Part shown: piece after piece, positions 1 through 7,572 of the stretch
Layout: every line of letters begins with the position of its first letter
Position numbering within the stretch: the first letter of the stretch is position 1
From: Desulfobacteraceae bacterium
GTDB lineage: Bacteria > Desulfobacterota > Desulfobacteria > Desulfobacterales > Desulfosarcinaceae
Reading direction: 5' to 3'
Length of the DNA stretch: 14,649 bases
Assembly: GCA_027025615.1 (NCBI GenBank)
Contig: JALVQM010000262.1
Coordinates: 1 to 14,649, forward strand
Made by a program: the position numbers and the translations under genes
The notes under the pieces: generated by a model
Database searches by the model: none
Seen by the model: the letters and a program-made list of their open reading frames with translations, nothing else
What the model was told of the DNA's origin: nothing

Positions 1-1508
1 CCCAGGGCTCTGGCAATTGCACAGGCGTGCTGGGGCCCCGCTCCTCCGAAGGTCGCCAGGACATGCTCCTTGATATCATAGCCCCGCATGACTGAAATTT
101 CACGTATCGGGCGAACCATGACTTCATTGGCCACCTGAATGAAACCCATGGCCACCTGTTCGACGGTCAAAGCCTCCAGGCCCAGGCTCTCATATGCAGC
201 ATTGATCCTGGCGGCCATCTTTTCCATGGCCTTACGGCTGGCCTCCAGGTCCAGGGGCTGATCTTCTCCAGGGCCAAAAATTTTCGGAAAATACCTGGGT
301 TGTATCCGGCCCAGTATAAGGTTGGCATCAGTAACCGCCAGGTACCCTCCCTTGCGGTAACAAATCGGACCAGGGTGAGCGCCTGCAGACTCCGGCCCCA
401 CCATGAACATTCCGTTTTCAAAAAACAGCCTGCTGCCACCACCGGCGGCCACTGTTTTTATGTGCAATTGGGGCGCCTGAATTCTGACCCCGGCGGTCTC
501 GGTTTCAAAAACCAGCTCAAAGTCTCCACCGAACCTGGACACGTCCGTGGAAGTACCGCCCATATCAAACCCGATTACCGGCCGGCCGCTTTCCTCCTGG
601 AAGGTGGTCATAGCGTAACCAACCACCCCGCCCGCCGGTCCTGACAAAATGGCCCGGCTGCCGGTGAAACCATCAGCCCTGGCCAGGCCTCCATCAGACT
701 GCATGAAAAGCAGCCCGCTATCTTCCAGGCGATCTGAAAAACCCTGGCGAAAGCTATCAAGATAACGTTGAATATGAGGATTCAAGTAAGCATCCACCAT
801 TGTAGTATCACCCCTGGCAACCAGCTTTACCTTGGGCATTACCTGGCAGGAAAGTGATACCTGCTCAAAGCCCATCCGGCGCGCCAGGCGTCCAATGGCA
901 AGTTCATGCTCCGGCCATGCATAGGCATGCATCAAGACCACGGCCAGACTCCGGATTCCCTGGTCGAAAACTTCCTGGAGCCTGGGTTTCAACACTTCAA
1001 GATCAAGGGGCTGGATAACCACCAGCCGGTCGCCGGTAATCCCTTCAACGATCTCCAAACCTTGTTCCGGCTCTCCTGAACGCAAAATGCGCAATCGCTC
1101 ATCGACCTCTACTACCGTCTCGTACAACAAGTCAGGCTTGCGGATTTCGAGATCGAAAATATCGGGTCTGTCCTGGTTACCTATCTGGAGAATATCCCCG
1201 AATCCTTTGGTCACAACCAGGGCACAACGGGCTCCCTTGCGTTCCAGCAAGGCATTTGTGGCAACAGTGGTTCCCATCCTGATCCATTCGATCTGCCCCG
1301 AATCGATCCTGCCATCTTCCAGCTCCCGGCCTGTAATTTCAGATATTATGCGCCTGATACCTTCCCGGGGCGCATCGGCATAATTGGACGGGTCTTCAGA
1401 AAGCAACTTTATGACTTTGAATCCAGGCTCTCCCGGAACCTCGGCATAAATGTCGGTAAAAGTACCGCCCCGATCAATTGAAAAACGAAACTTGCCGAAA
1501 TCGACCAT
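1..1508 (-). CDS. 5-oxoprolinase (ATP-hydrolysing), OPLAH type, N-terminal part; runs off left edge
   Basis: The gene begins at 1508 and stays open to the window edge, giving 502 complete codons. Such enzymes open 5-oxoproline to glutamate with ATP in the cytosol. The translation starts with an acetate-kinase-like phosphate motif (IDRGGTFTD, residues 11-19), followed by KLLSEDPSNYADAP (34-47), RMGTTVATNALLERKG (77-92), SGPAGG (289-294), GFDMGGTSTDVSRF (313-326), AGGGSRLFF (355-363), GPESAGAHPGP (371-381) and FGGAGPQHACAIAR (487-500). These fit eukaryote-like 5-oxoprolinase (OPLAH) more closely than generic HyuA. Whether the HyuB-like half is fused, as in OPLAH, or is a separate gene lies outside the window. 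The start is supported by GTAGGAGTG, which overlaps the stop of the creatininase-family gene 12 bp upstream, so it is the last visible gene of the TRAP operon. A hydantoinase activity on another cyclic amide cannot be excluded. Confidence 0.9.
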   Translation of the reverse strand, partial: MVDFGKFRFSIDRGGTFTDIYAEVPGEPGFKVIKLLSEDPSNYADAPREGIRRIISEITGRELEDGRIDSGQIEWIRMGTTVATNALLERKGARCALVVTKGFGDILQIGNQDRPDIFDLEIRKPDLLYETVVEVDERLRILRSGEPEQGLEIVEGITGDRLVVIQPLDLEVLKPRLQEVFDQGIRSLAVVLMHAYAWPEHELAIGRLARRMGFEQVSLSCQVMPKVKLVARGDTTMVDAYLNPHIQRYLDSFRQGFSDRLEDSGLLFMQSDGGLARADGFTGSRAILSGPAGGVVGYAMTTFQEESGRPVIGFDMGGTSTDVSRFGGDFELVFETETAGVRIQAPQLHIKTVAAGGGSRLFFENGMFMVGPESAGAHPGPICYRKGGYLAVTDANLILGRIQPRYFPKIFGPGEDQPLDLEASRKAMEKMAARINAAYESLGLEALTVEQVAMGFIQVANEVMVRPIREISVMRGYDIKEHVLATFGGAGPQHACAIARAL

Positions 1509-1520
1509 TGGTATTCACTC

Positions 1521-2291
1521 CTACCTGTTCATCTGCTCCAGTATCTGCTCCAGGCGTTTAACCAAGTGCTGATGGTAACGCAGACCTTTTTCAGCTGAAG
1601 ACCGGCGCGGCCGGCCACTTACTGTATCGCCGGTTTCCTGGGCTACCCTGCGCAGGTCTTCAACGGTTGTGGGCACATAGCAAAGGCTGTCGCGGCTATC
1701 ACGGGGATCCAGGTGATAAAGATCCTGATCCTTATGAGGATTGTCGCGGGCCAGCTTGAGGTTAACCAGATCGGGGTGGCAATGGAGCATATGGGATATC
1801 TCGATCTCTTCAGCATGGCCGATGGCCCCGAATCCAAGTCGGCTGGAAATTTCCCGGGACATGTAGGCCAGATCAAAAAGGGCCACTCTGACCTTCAAGC
1901 GCCGCTGAGCCCGCTCAGCGGCGATTTGCATCCAGGCAATGTTAACAATGCGGTGACCGTTAACCACCACGAAATTGGTAAAACCATGCCGGGCAAGGGA
2001 ATCCAGCATATCGTAAAGCAACTCCAGGAGGATCTCAGCCCGAATGGAAATTGTTCCCGGGTTAACCAGATGGTGGGGGCTCCAGCCGAACCACAGGGGA
2101 GGAGCCACCAGGACACCGGTCCTGCGACTGGCATCCTGCGCCACGGCCACGGCAGCCAGGGTATCGGTTCCCAGTGGAGCAAACTTTCCATGCTGTTCTG
2201 TGCTGCCAACCGGAATGATTATCCTGGAATCGGTTTCCAGGTAGGTCTCCACTTCTTTCCAGCTAAGACGATAGAGCCAATTGGTCGACAT
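1521..2291 (-). CDS. Creatininase-family metal-dependent amidohydrolase
   Basis: This is a 256-residue protein of the usual creatininase-family length. The N-terminal motif PVGSTEQHGKFAPLGTDT (27-44) provides Glu32, His34 and Asp43, with the spacing of the metal ligands Glu34, His36 and Asp45 of Pseudomonas creatininase. WFGWSPHHLVNPGTIS (67-82) and GHAEEIEIS (158-166) are further family motifs. The usual NGHGGN or NGHYEN loop is NGHRIVN (111-117): His113 is kept but the second ligand of NGHYEN is absent. I take that as a subfamily trait rather than loss of function. Members cut C-N bonds in small cyclic or linear amides (creatinine, formamides, the mycofactocin peptide), so the substrate is not fixed. 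The ribosome site AGGAGGGTGG overlaps the stop of the upstream dctM-type gene, and the 5-oxoprolinase gene follows by 12 bp. Its place suggests a step in the same amide pathway. Confidence 0.88.
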   Translation of the reverse strand: MSTNWLYRLSWKEVETYLETDSRIIIPVGSTEQHGKFAPLGTDTLAAVAVAQDASRRTGVLVAPPLWFGWSPHHLVNPGTISIRAEILLELLYDMLDSLARHGFTNFVVVNGHRIVNIAWMQIAAERAQRRLKVRVALFDLAYMSREISSRLGFGAIGHAEEIEISHMLHCHPDLVNLKLARDNPHKDQDLYHLDPRDSRDSLCYVPTTVEDLRRVAQETGDTVSGRPRRSSAEKGLRYHQHLVKRLEQILEQMNR

Positions 2292-2300
2292 ACCACCCTC

Positions 2301-3611
2301 CTACTTGGCTGCCATAAGGTTGGGCAGGAAAAGGGCAATCTGGGGGAAAACCGTCAGGATAGCCGTTGTCAGCAGCATCAGAAAGAAAAACGGTAAGGCA
2401 TGAACAGCAATCCGGGTTATAGGCTCCCTGGTCAACCCCTGAATGACAAAAAGGTTGAATCCCACCGGGGGGGTAATTTGGCTTACCTCCACCATCAGGA
2501 TAAGGTAGATCCCAAACCAGATGGGATCGAAACCAGCGGCGGTAACCATGGGAAGGGCAATCGGCAGGGTCATTACCACGATGGAAAATCCATCAAGCAG
2601 GCATCCTAGGATGACGTAGACTCCCCCCAGCAACAGCATAAGCATGTACGGTGAAAGGTGCATCTCGGTGATGGCCTTTGTAATCGCAGCCGGGATTCCC
2701 AGGAAACCCATTACCCTGGACAAAAAGCCGGCCCCGACAACAATCATCATGATCATTGCGTTGGTTTTGACTGCTCCAAGCAGGCATTGGAAAAAAATCC
2801 TGATGTTCATCTGGCGATTGACAAAGGCAAAAAAAGTCGCTCCAAAAACCCCCAGAGCTGCGGCTTCCGTAGGAGTGGCGACCCCCGCATAAATACTGCC
2901 CAGAACCATCAGGATAAGAATCAGGGTCGGAGCCAGATCTTTCAGGGCCACCAAGCGTTCTTTCCAGCTATAGGTTTCCTTGCCACGAGGCGCTATTTCA
3001 GGGTTACGGATACCACGGTAAATAATGTAGGAGGCATATATTCCGGAAAGCAGCAGGCCCGGCAAGATCCCGGCCATGAACATTTTGCCGATAGAAACTT
3101 CGGCCAGGATGGCATAGACAATCATTATCAGCGAAGGTGGAATCAGAAAACCAAGGGTGCCGGCTCCGGCCAAAGAACCCATGGCGATCTTGCGGTCGTA
3201 ACCCAGTTTGTCCAGCTCAGCCAGGGTAATCCTGCCGACAGTTGCGGTGGTAGCAGCCGAAGAGCCAGAGACCGCGGCAAACAGGGTGCACGACAGAATG
3301 TTCATCAGCAGCAGACCTCCCGGCAGGCGATACAACCACGGCACCAGGGCTTTGAAGAGGCGTTCTGAAATGCCCGATCGATACAAGATCTCGCCCATGA
3401 GAATGAAAAGCGGCAGGGCCACATATTCCCACTTTTCCACCGTTGCCCACAATGATGAAGCCATATTATTGCCGGCAGGCAAGCTGCTGAACAGGCTCAT
3501 TCCCACGAAACCGACAATAAAAAGCGAAAAACCTACCCAAATTCCCGATGCCAGAGTCAAAAACAAAACTCCGAAAACAACAACTGACATCATTGTCATG
3601 CCGGCATCCAT
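2301..3611 (-). CDS. dctM: TRAP transporter large permease subunit (DctM family)
   Basis: This 436-residue, very hydrophobic protein of about a dozen membrane segments is the ion-coupled channel subunit of a tripartite ATP-independent periplasmic transporter in the inner membrane. Family features are visible: LPLFILMGEIL (66-76), SGSSAATTATVG (115-126), the conserved GFLIPPSLIMIVYAILA stretch (154-170), and the internally repeated second half ending in PPVGFNLFVIQG. Its ATG shares one base with the stop of the small permease gene (TGATG at 3609-3613), and GAGGAAG lies 7 bases before it, so translation is probably coupled. Internal methionines at residues 5, 7 and 8 are less well placed. It works with the DctQ and DctP proteins encoded just upstream. 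The substrate cannot be read from this subunit; the amidohydrolase genes that follow hint at a cyclic amide or a carboxylate made from one. Confidence 0.95.
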   Translation of the reverse strand: MDAGMTMMSVVVFGVLFLTLASGIWVGFSLFIVGFVGMSLFSSLPAGNNMASSLWATVEKWEYVALPLFILMGEILYRSGISERLFKALVPWLYRLPGGLLLMNILSCTLFAAVSGSSAATTATVGRITLAELDKLGYDRKIAMGSLAGAGTLGFLIPPSLIMIVYAILAEVSIGKMFMAGILPGLLLSGIYASYIIYRGIRNPEIAPRGKETYSWKERLVALKDLAPTLILILMVLGSIYAGVATPTEAAALGVFGATFFAFVNRQMNIRIFFQCLLGAVKTNAMIMMIVVGAGFLSRVMGFLGIPAAITKAITEMHLSPYMLMLLLGGVYVILGCLLDGFSIVVMTLPIALPMVTAAGFDPIWFGIYLILMVEVSQITPPVGFNLFVIQGLTREPITRIAVHALPFFFLMLLTTAILTVFPQIALFLPNLMAAK

Positions 3612-4114
3612 CAGACCACTTCCTCTCCAGATTTGATGGCTGCATAGGTTTTAAAACACATGCCGATGAATTGCAGCAGGAAACAAGCGGCACCGATAAG
3701 CATCAAAGACTGGGGAATCCACAAAGGGGTATTGGTAAGAGTCCCGGAGGTGGAATGATAGCGTATCGTGGCTCCTACCATCTTGAGCAGGTACCACCAC
3801 AAGTAGCCCATGAACAGCGTAGTGGCCACTGTTGCCAAGAAAGTTATCACCTGGGCCAGTTTTTCAGGCAGAAGGCTCAAAACCAGGGTAATGCGTATAT
3901 GGCCTTTTTCTTTCAGGCAGTAGCCGCCGCCCATAAAAATTATTGCCGCCAGACCGTAGGCACTGTACTCGTCGGCTATCAGGGTTGTTTTTTCCAAGGT
4001 GTTCCAAAGCAATATTTCAAGCAGGACCAGAACGGTCATCGCCCCCAGGATAACGGCCGATACCCTGGCGGCCCAATCGCTGACAGCTTCGGTGAAAACG
4101 ATAATTTTATTCAT
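3611..4114 (-). CDS. dctQ: TRAP transporter small permease subunit (DctQ family)
   Basis: This 167-residue inner-membrane protein has four hydrophobic segments and the DctQ signatures KEKGHIRI (68-75) between segments two and three and TPLWIPQSLMLIG (129-141) before the last. It connects the binding protein to the large permease. I chose the ATG at 4114: a TTG two codons earlier (4120) is in frame, but the ribosome site GAGG lies only one base from that TTG and seven from the ATG. The gene follows dctP after 66 bp that contain a strong stem-loop and overlaps dctM by one base. Confidence 0.92.
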   Translation of the reverse strand: MNKIIVFTEAVSDWAARVSAVILGAMTVLVLLEILLWNTLEKTTLIADEYSAYGLAAIIFMGGGYCLKEKGHIRITLVLSLLPEKLAQVITFLATVATTLFMGYLWWYLLKMVGATIRYHSTSGTLTNTPLWIPQSLMLIGAACFLLQFIGMCFKTYAAIKSGEEVV

Positions 4115-4139
4115 TGGCAAACCTCAAGGCTGACCGGGG

Positions 4140-4171
4140 GCTGTGGCCCCGGCCAATGCCGGGTCCACAGC
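4140..4171 (-). promoter_or_regulatory. Strong intercistronic stem-loop between dctP and dctQ
   Basis: GCTGTGG (4140-4146) pairs with CCACAGC (4165-4171). After a single mismatch (4147/4164), CCCGGC (4148-4153) pairs with GCCGGG (4158-4163), leaving a four-base loop. No T-run follows on either strand, so this is not a standard terminator. A hairpin after a binding-protein gene commonly stabilises that part of the mRNA or reduces read-through, so that the binding protein outnumbers the permease. That role is inferred here. Confidence 0.75.
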
Positions 4172-4180
4172 ATGAAAGCC

Positions 4181-5173
4181 TTACTTACGACCTGTAATCC
4201 GGTAATATTCTTCCAGGATCTTCTGGGCATCTGCTCCGGCCTTCGCGGCCCATTGAGAGCGCAGCTTGACTCCTACCTGGTCCAGTTCCTTGCGGAAAGA
4301 CTTGGATACCGGGTTGATTATCATTCCGTTTTTCTTAAGAATCGCGCGACTCTTACGGTCCATGTCACCGGCCAGATTCCACATTTCGTCTTCCATTGCA
4401 GTTGCTATTTCCAGAACGGTCTCCTGGATATTTTTGGGCAGCTTGTTCCAGGCCTTGAGGTTAACATTAACCATGTTGACCGGCCCGACGATATTGATGG
4501 GTGTAAAGTACTTCAGCACTTCCCATGCCTTGGCGTCTACACCTGAAACCGAGCTGGTGTACATGGAGTCAAGCAAGCCGGCCTTCATGGCCGGATATAC
4601 TTCTGAAAAAGGCATTTTGCGGGCGGCAATCCCGGTAGCCTTACCGAAAGCCAGGCCGGTACCATCGTAAACCCGCATTTTCAAACCCTTAAGGTCGGAA
4701 AGTTTTTTAATTGGACGCTGGGTGTAAATTCCGGAAAAGGGCCAGACCGAACTGTAAAGGGTAAACTGGTTGAACCGTTTGAGAACCTTGGCATAGGTAG
4801 GCTTTGCTAATTGGTAAAGCAGGCGCTGTTCGAAGGCATTGGTAGAAATGAAGGGTTGGGCTGTCAAGGCCAGCACCGGCGCATCACCTTCAACCATGCC
4901 CGTAGGCACTTCGGCAATGGATAGTTGTCCTTCGGCCACGGCTCGCAACAATTCAGGCCCTTTGAAACCCAATGAAGCTCCCGGATGCAAAACTATATCC
5001 AGCTGCCCACCGGTTGCCTCCCGGACACGATCAGCAAAACGCTTGGCTCCCTGGGAATGGAAATTGCCCGCGGGATAGTTCAAATGCATGTCCCATTTGG
5101 TTTTGGCCATAAGTTCGCCGGCTGCAGCAAACATGAAAACCAGCGCCAGCACCGCTATAAATAACTTTTTCAT
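4181..5173 (-). CDS. dctP: TRAP transporter periplasmic solute-binding protein (DctP family)
   Basis: This 330-residue protein has a clear Sec signal peptide: MKK, then a hydrophobic stretch ending about AGELMA (residues 1-23). The mature part has the DctP pattern: an early MHLNYPAGNFHSQGAKRFADRV (29-50), GQLDIVLHPGASLG (56-69), DLKGLKMRVYDG (160-171), and AWEVLKYFTPINIVGPVN before the C-terminal helices. Arg167 sits where TRAP receptors keep the arginine that binds the ligand carboxylate, so an organic acid or carboxylated cyclic amide such as 5-oxoproline would fit. The ligand itself is inferred only from the neighbours. The start has a strong AAGGAGGGAG ribosome site 3-4 bases before the ATG. 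It is the first structural gene after the GntR regulator gene, which ends 103 bp upstream. Confidence 0.93.
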   Translation of the reverse strand: MKKLFIAVLALVFMFAAAGELMAKTKWDMHLNYPAGNFHSQGAKRFADRVREATGGQLDIVLHPGASLGFKGPELLRAVAEGQLSIAEVPTGMVEGDAPVLALTAQPFISTNAFEQRLLYQLAKPTYAKVLKRFNQFTLYSSVWPFSGIYTQRPIKKLSDLKGLKMRVYDGTGLAFGKATGIAARKMPFSEVYPAMKAGLLDSMYTSSVSGVDAKAWEVLKYFTPINIVGPVNMVNVNLKAWNKLPKNIQETVLEIATAMEDEMWNLAGDMDRKSRAILKKNGMIINPVSKSFRKELDQVGVKLRSQWAAKAGADAQKILEEYYRITGRK

Positions 5174-5276
5174 GGTCTCCCTCCTTGAACGACATAGCTT
5201 GTGAGTTTACAATAAGCCGGAGTCTGGTCAGATACCGACACTTGGCTCCTAAAACGTATCACCTCCCCCTTGGAAT

Positions 5277-5981
5277 TTAAAAATCGGCCAGATATTGGAC
5301 TATGCGGCCCTTGAAAATTTCAATGTGCTCCACGATCACCTTTTTCAAGGCTGCGTGATCCCTGGCAACCAAAGCTTGGATAATCCTTTCATGCTGATCA
5401 ATTACTGAGGCATAATGGTCTTTCAAAGAACGGCGTGGATCGATTTGATTACCGTAGGAAAGATAGGCCAGGCGGTTGGTCTCACAACGCACTTTTTGTA
5501 AAGCCTGGACCAGATACGGGTTGTGGCAGCAGCGGGCATAGGTGTCATGAAAACGACTGTTGGCCTCCACCAGCCTATAAATATCCATGGATTTCACGGC
5601 CTGTTTCACTTCCTGGTTAACCTGCTGCATCTGTTTAATAAAAACACCTGCATCCTGGCGTACGGCCAGATCAGCTACACCGCATTCTAAAACCTGCAAA
5701 GCTGCAAAAGCCGCCTTTGTGTTCTGCAGGGTCAGTGGGCGGACTACAAAACCCTTGCCCGGTTGGGCCTCCACCAGCATGTCGGCTACCAGTCGTTGCA
5801 TGGCCTCACGCAGGGGAGTACGGCCGATTTCCAGGGCCTCCATCAAAGGGCCTTCTTCCAGGCCATGGCCAGGTTCAAGTTCCAGGGTTACTATTCGGCG
5901 ATAAAGCTCAGAGTAAGCAACCTCAACCAGTGAATTACGACCGTTGCCGGTCTTTAGGGCACCTGCTTTTGCCTGGACCAT
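5277..5981 (-). CDS. GntR-family transcriptional regulator, FCD (FadR) subfamily
   Basis: This 234-residue regulator has an N-terminal winged helix-turn-helix (about 20-82) whose recognition region reads EIGRTPLREAMQRL (51-64), with the wing at PGKGFVVRPL (74-83). An all-helical FCD ligand domain (about 90-225) follows. FCD proteins usually bind a metal through Asp-x3-His and two later histidines; here Asn141-x3-His145, His197 and His219 line up with that pattern, with Asn in place of Asp. The reading frame is open for 70 codons further upstream, but that stretch overlies the promoter and reads as non-coding. The ATG at 5981 has GGGAGAAG seven bases before it. It heads the TRAP/amidohydrolase operon on the same strand, so it probably represses the operon and itself and is released by the substrate or a product. 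That regulatory role is inferred from position. Confidence 0.92.
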   Translation of the reverse strand: MVQAKAGALKTGNGRNSLVEVAYSELYRRIVTLELEPGHGLEEGPLMEALEIGRTPLREAMQRLVADMLVEAQPGKGFVVRPLTLQNTKAAFAALQVLECGVADLAVRQDAGVFIKQMQQVNQEVKQAVKSMDIYRLVEANSRFHDTYARCCHNPYLVQALQKVRCETNRLAYLSYGNQIDPRRSLKDHYASVIDQHERIIQALVARDHAALKKVIVEHIEIFKGRIVQYLADF

Positions 5982-6039
5982 CTGCTGGCTTCTCCCGCTG
6001 AAAGTAGGCAGAAACGAAATGGAAACAGAATTGAAAAGA

Positions 6040-6068
6040 ATGATACATATACATAGAATATATGTCAA
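6040..6068 (-). promoter_or_regulatory. Sigma-70 promoter of the GntR-TRAP operon
   Basis: On the minus strand a perfect TTGACA (6063-6068) is followed by a 17-base spacer and TATCAT (6040-6045, five of six matches to TATAAT). Transcription would start about 6032, some 50 bases before the regulator start at 5981. No terminator separates the regulator from dctP, so this may be the main operon promoter. Confidence 0.75.
6045..6065. promoter_or_regulatory. Candidate GntR operator inside the promoter spacer
   Basis: A 7-bp inverted repeat, ACATATA (6045-6051) and TATATGT (6059-6065) with seven bases between, fills the spacer between the -35 and -10 elements. A dimeric repressor bound here would block RNA polymerase, which fits autoregulation by the GntR protein encoded 64 bp downstream. 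The site is AT-rich, so chance symmetry is possible. Confidence 0.5.
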
Positions 6069-6157
6069 ATATATTTTATGCGCAAAAACAAGATTACAGG
6101 AAAGACCGGGGGGTGTTTGCAATAGAATCTTACTATTTTTTTTTAGCCAGCCTGTCT

Positions 6158-7048
6158 TTATTGTTCGACATTTATACGACTTGAAACACACGCTTGGCAG
6201 GATCCCGAGCGGGCCCGGGCAGCATCGGAAAGGGACAAGACACCTTCAATCTTATCCGGGTTCCGGCCATAAACAAAAAGCCTGTGAATATCCGATATTA
6301 TCATGGTTCGGATGGCATCTTCCAGCCACTGCTCTTTCTGACAGCTGCGAACCGGCCGGGACATTATGGCGCTGGCTTTTTCAGCATGACCCAAACCGTG
6401 ACGATAGGCCAGGATCAAATCAGTCTTTGAAATTACCCCTGCCGGTCTGTTATCTTCATCTACAACCATAACAGCCCCAAACCGGTGAACGGTAAGCATT
6501 TCCATTACATCGGCCAGATTATCATCCTGATTGACCGATTCGACCGATGAGGTCATGACATCCTTGACCTGCAGGTATAATTCCTGTCCTGAAACTGCCG
6601 GTTTCGACCTGGCCACCCTACGGCTGTATTTGCAGTCATGACAAAACCTGTAAAGCAAACCAACAATATCAGGATAGGCCAATACCCCGACCACCTTTTG
6701 ATCATCATCCTTGACGTATAACCGATAAATCCCTAAACCGCGCATCTGATCAAGGGCAGATTCCAGTGAATCGGAAAACATGCAATAATGGGGCGGAGCG
6801 TTCATGATAAGGCTCAAAGGGCTCTCAAGCGGCAGCTCGGCATAATAAGCTCCCATTACATCAGTCTTGGAAATTACCCCTTGGGGCTGCCCGTCTGCGT
6901 CTGTCAGCAGGGCTGCATTTACTTTATATTTTATTAGGGTGTTTATTGCTTGGCTGATCTTTGAATCCACATTTAAAACCACCAACTGGCGACGCATCGC
7001 CTGCCGCACCAAAAGACCGGCCAATGTTCGTTTTTCATTAGCAACCAT
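6158..7048 (-). CDS. Protein with four CBS domains (two Bateman modules) and two CxxC motifs
   Basis: This 296-residue soluble protein consists of four CBS domains at about 14-66, 78-130, 161-213 and 226-278. Domains one and three share the signature GVISKTD (57-63 and 204-210). CBS pairs generally bind adenine nucleotides or related ligands and act as energy or ion-strength sensors. No catalytic or DNA-binding domain is attached, so it is a stand-alone sensor of unknown target. The linker between the two modules contains CHDC (136-139) and the C-terminal tail contains CQAC (284-287), a pair that could bind a metal or sense redox state. It lies three bases after the second CBS gene, and its GGTGG ribosome site overlaps that gene's end, so the two are co-transcribed and may form a complex. 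The ATG at 7048 is the natural start. Confidence 0.88.
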   Translation of the reverse strand: MVANEKRTLAGLLVRQAMRRQLVVLNVDSKISQAINTLIKYKVNAALLTDADGQPQGVISKTDVMGAYYAELPLESPLSLIMNAPPHYCMFSDSLESALDQMRGLGIYRLYVKDDDQKVVGVLAYPDIVGLLYRFCHDCKYSRRVARSKPAVSGQELYLQVKDVMTSSVESVNQDDNLADVMEMLTVHRFGAVMVVDEDNRPAGVISKTDLILAYRHGLGHAEKASAIMSRPVRSCQKEQWLEDAIRTMIISDIHRLFVYGRNPDKIEGVLSLSDAARARSGSCQACVSSRINVEQ

Positions 7049-7051
7049 TTT

Positions 7052-7519
7052 TTATTCCACCAGTCGTCCCAATAAATGATTAAAAAGATCGGAAATGTAA
7101 ACAATCCCTATAATTTCACCACCTTCTACAACCGGCAGACGGCGAACATGTTTTTTTATCATCACATCCAATACCATCATAATATGGGCCTCGGGACCAA
7201 TGGTGATTATGTCACTGCTCATCAGGTCACCGACCTGGACCAACGCCACTTTGCTGCACGTTTCAGCGATTACTCCCTCAACATCGATATCTTCCATGTT
7301 ACCCCAAATATGTATATGCTTTGGCCTTAGAAAAAGCAAAATGTCATACATTGAAATCATGCCAACCAGTCTGTTGCTTTCATCTACCACCATAAGACCA
7401 AACACCCGCCTGCCACGCTCACCTGCCCTTTTAATTATTTTGACTGCCTCTGTGAGGCTGGCCCTGGCGGCAACGGTGTAATACTCTGTAACCATGATAT
7501 CTTTGGCTTTAACTGCCAT
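7052..7519 (-). CDS. Two-CBS-domain protein
   Basis: This 155-residue protein has CBS domains at about 6-62 (KDIMVTEYYTV to VGMISMYDILLFL) and 97-148 (VGDLMSSDIITI to IGIVYISDLFNHLL). A longer inter-domain segment with PKHIHIWGNMEDIDVEG (66-82) lies between them. It forms one Bateman module and has no effector domain. AGAGGT lies five bases before the ATG at 7519. It is the first gene of the CBS pair; the four-CBS gene follows after three bases. Partnership between the two and control by adenine nucleotides are inferred from the family. The target is unknown. Confidence 0.88.
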   Translation of the reverse strand: MAVKAKDIMVTEYYTVAARASLTEAVKIIKRAGERGRRVFGLMVVDESNRLVGMISMYDILLFLRPKHIHIWGNMEDIDVEGVIAETCSKVALVQVGDLMSSDIITIGPEAHIMMVLDVMIKKHVRRLPVVEGGEIIGIVYISDLFNHLLGRLVE

Positions 7520-7572
7520 GGGGACCTCTTTCGCTTGGAATTTTTGGCACCTGGATAAGTTTCGTTATATAT

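Noticed and set aside
2658..3368. A 236-codon plus-strand frame opposite the large TRAP permease gene.
   Set aside because: This is an antisense shadow with no domain; the minus-strand permease is clear.
3548..4546. A 332-codon plus-strand frame across the TRAP genes.
   Set aside because: It runs through three well-supported minus-strand genes, has no ribosome site or recognisable domain, and is rich in Gln/His/Gly as typical of antisense frames.
5199..5242. Short dyads upstream of dctP (TTGT/ACAA at 5199-5212 and GGT/ACC near 5226-5236) as a second GntR operator or promoter.
   Set aside because: Arms of three to four bases are too short to distinguish from chance, and no good -35/-10 pair accompanies them.
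5982..6191. A 70-codon N-terminal extension of the GntR regulator.
   Set aside because: It overlaps the promoter and the end of the upstream CBS gene, and reads as AT-rich non-coding sequence. The internal ATG at 5981 has a good ribosome site.
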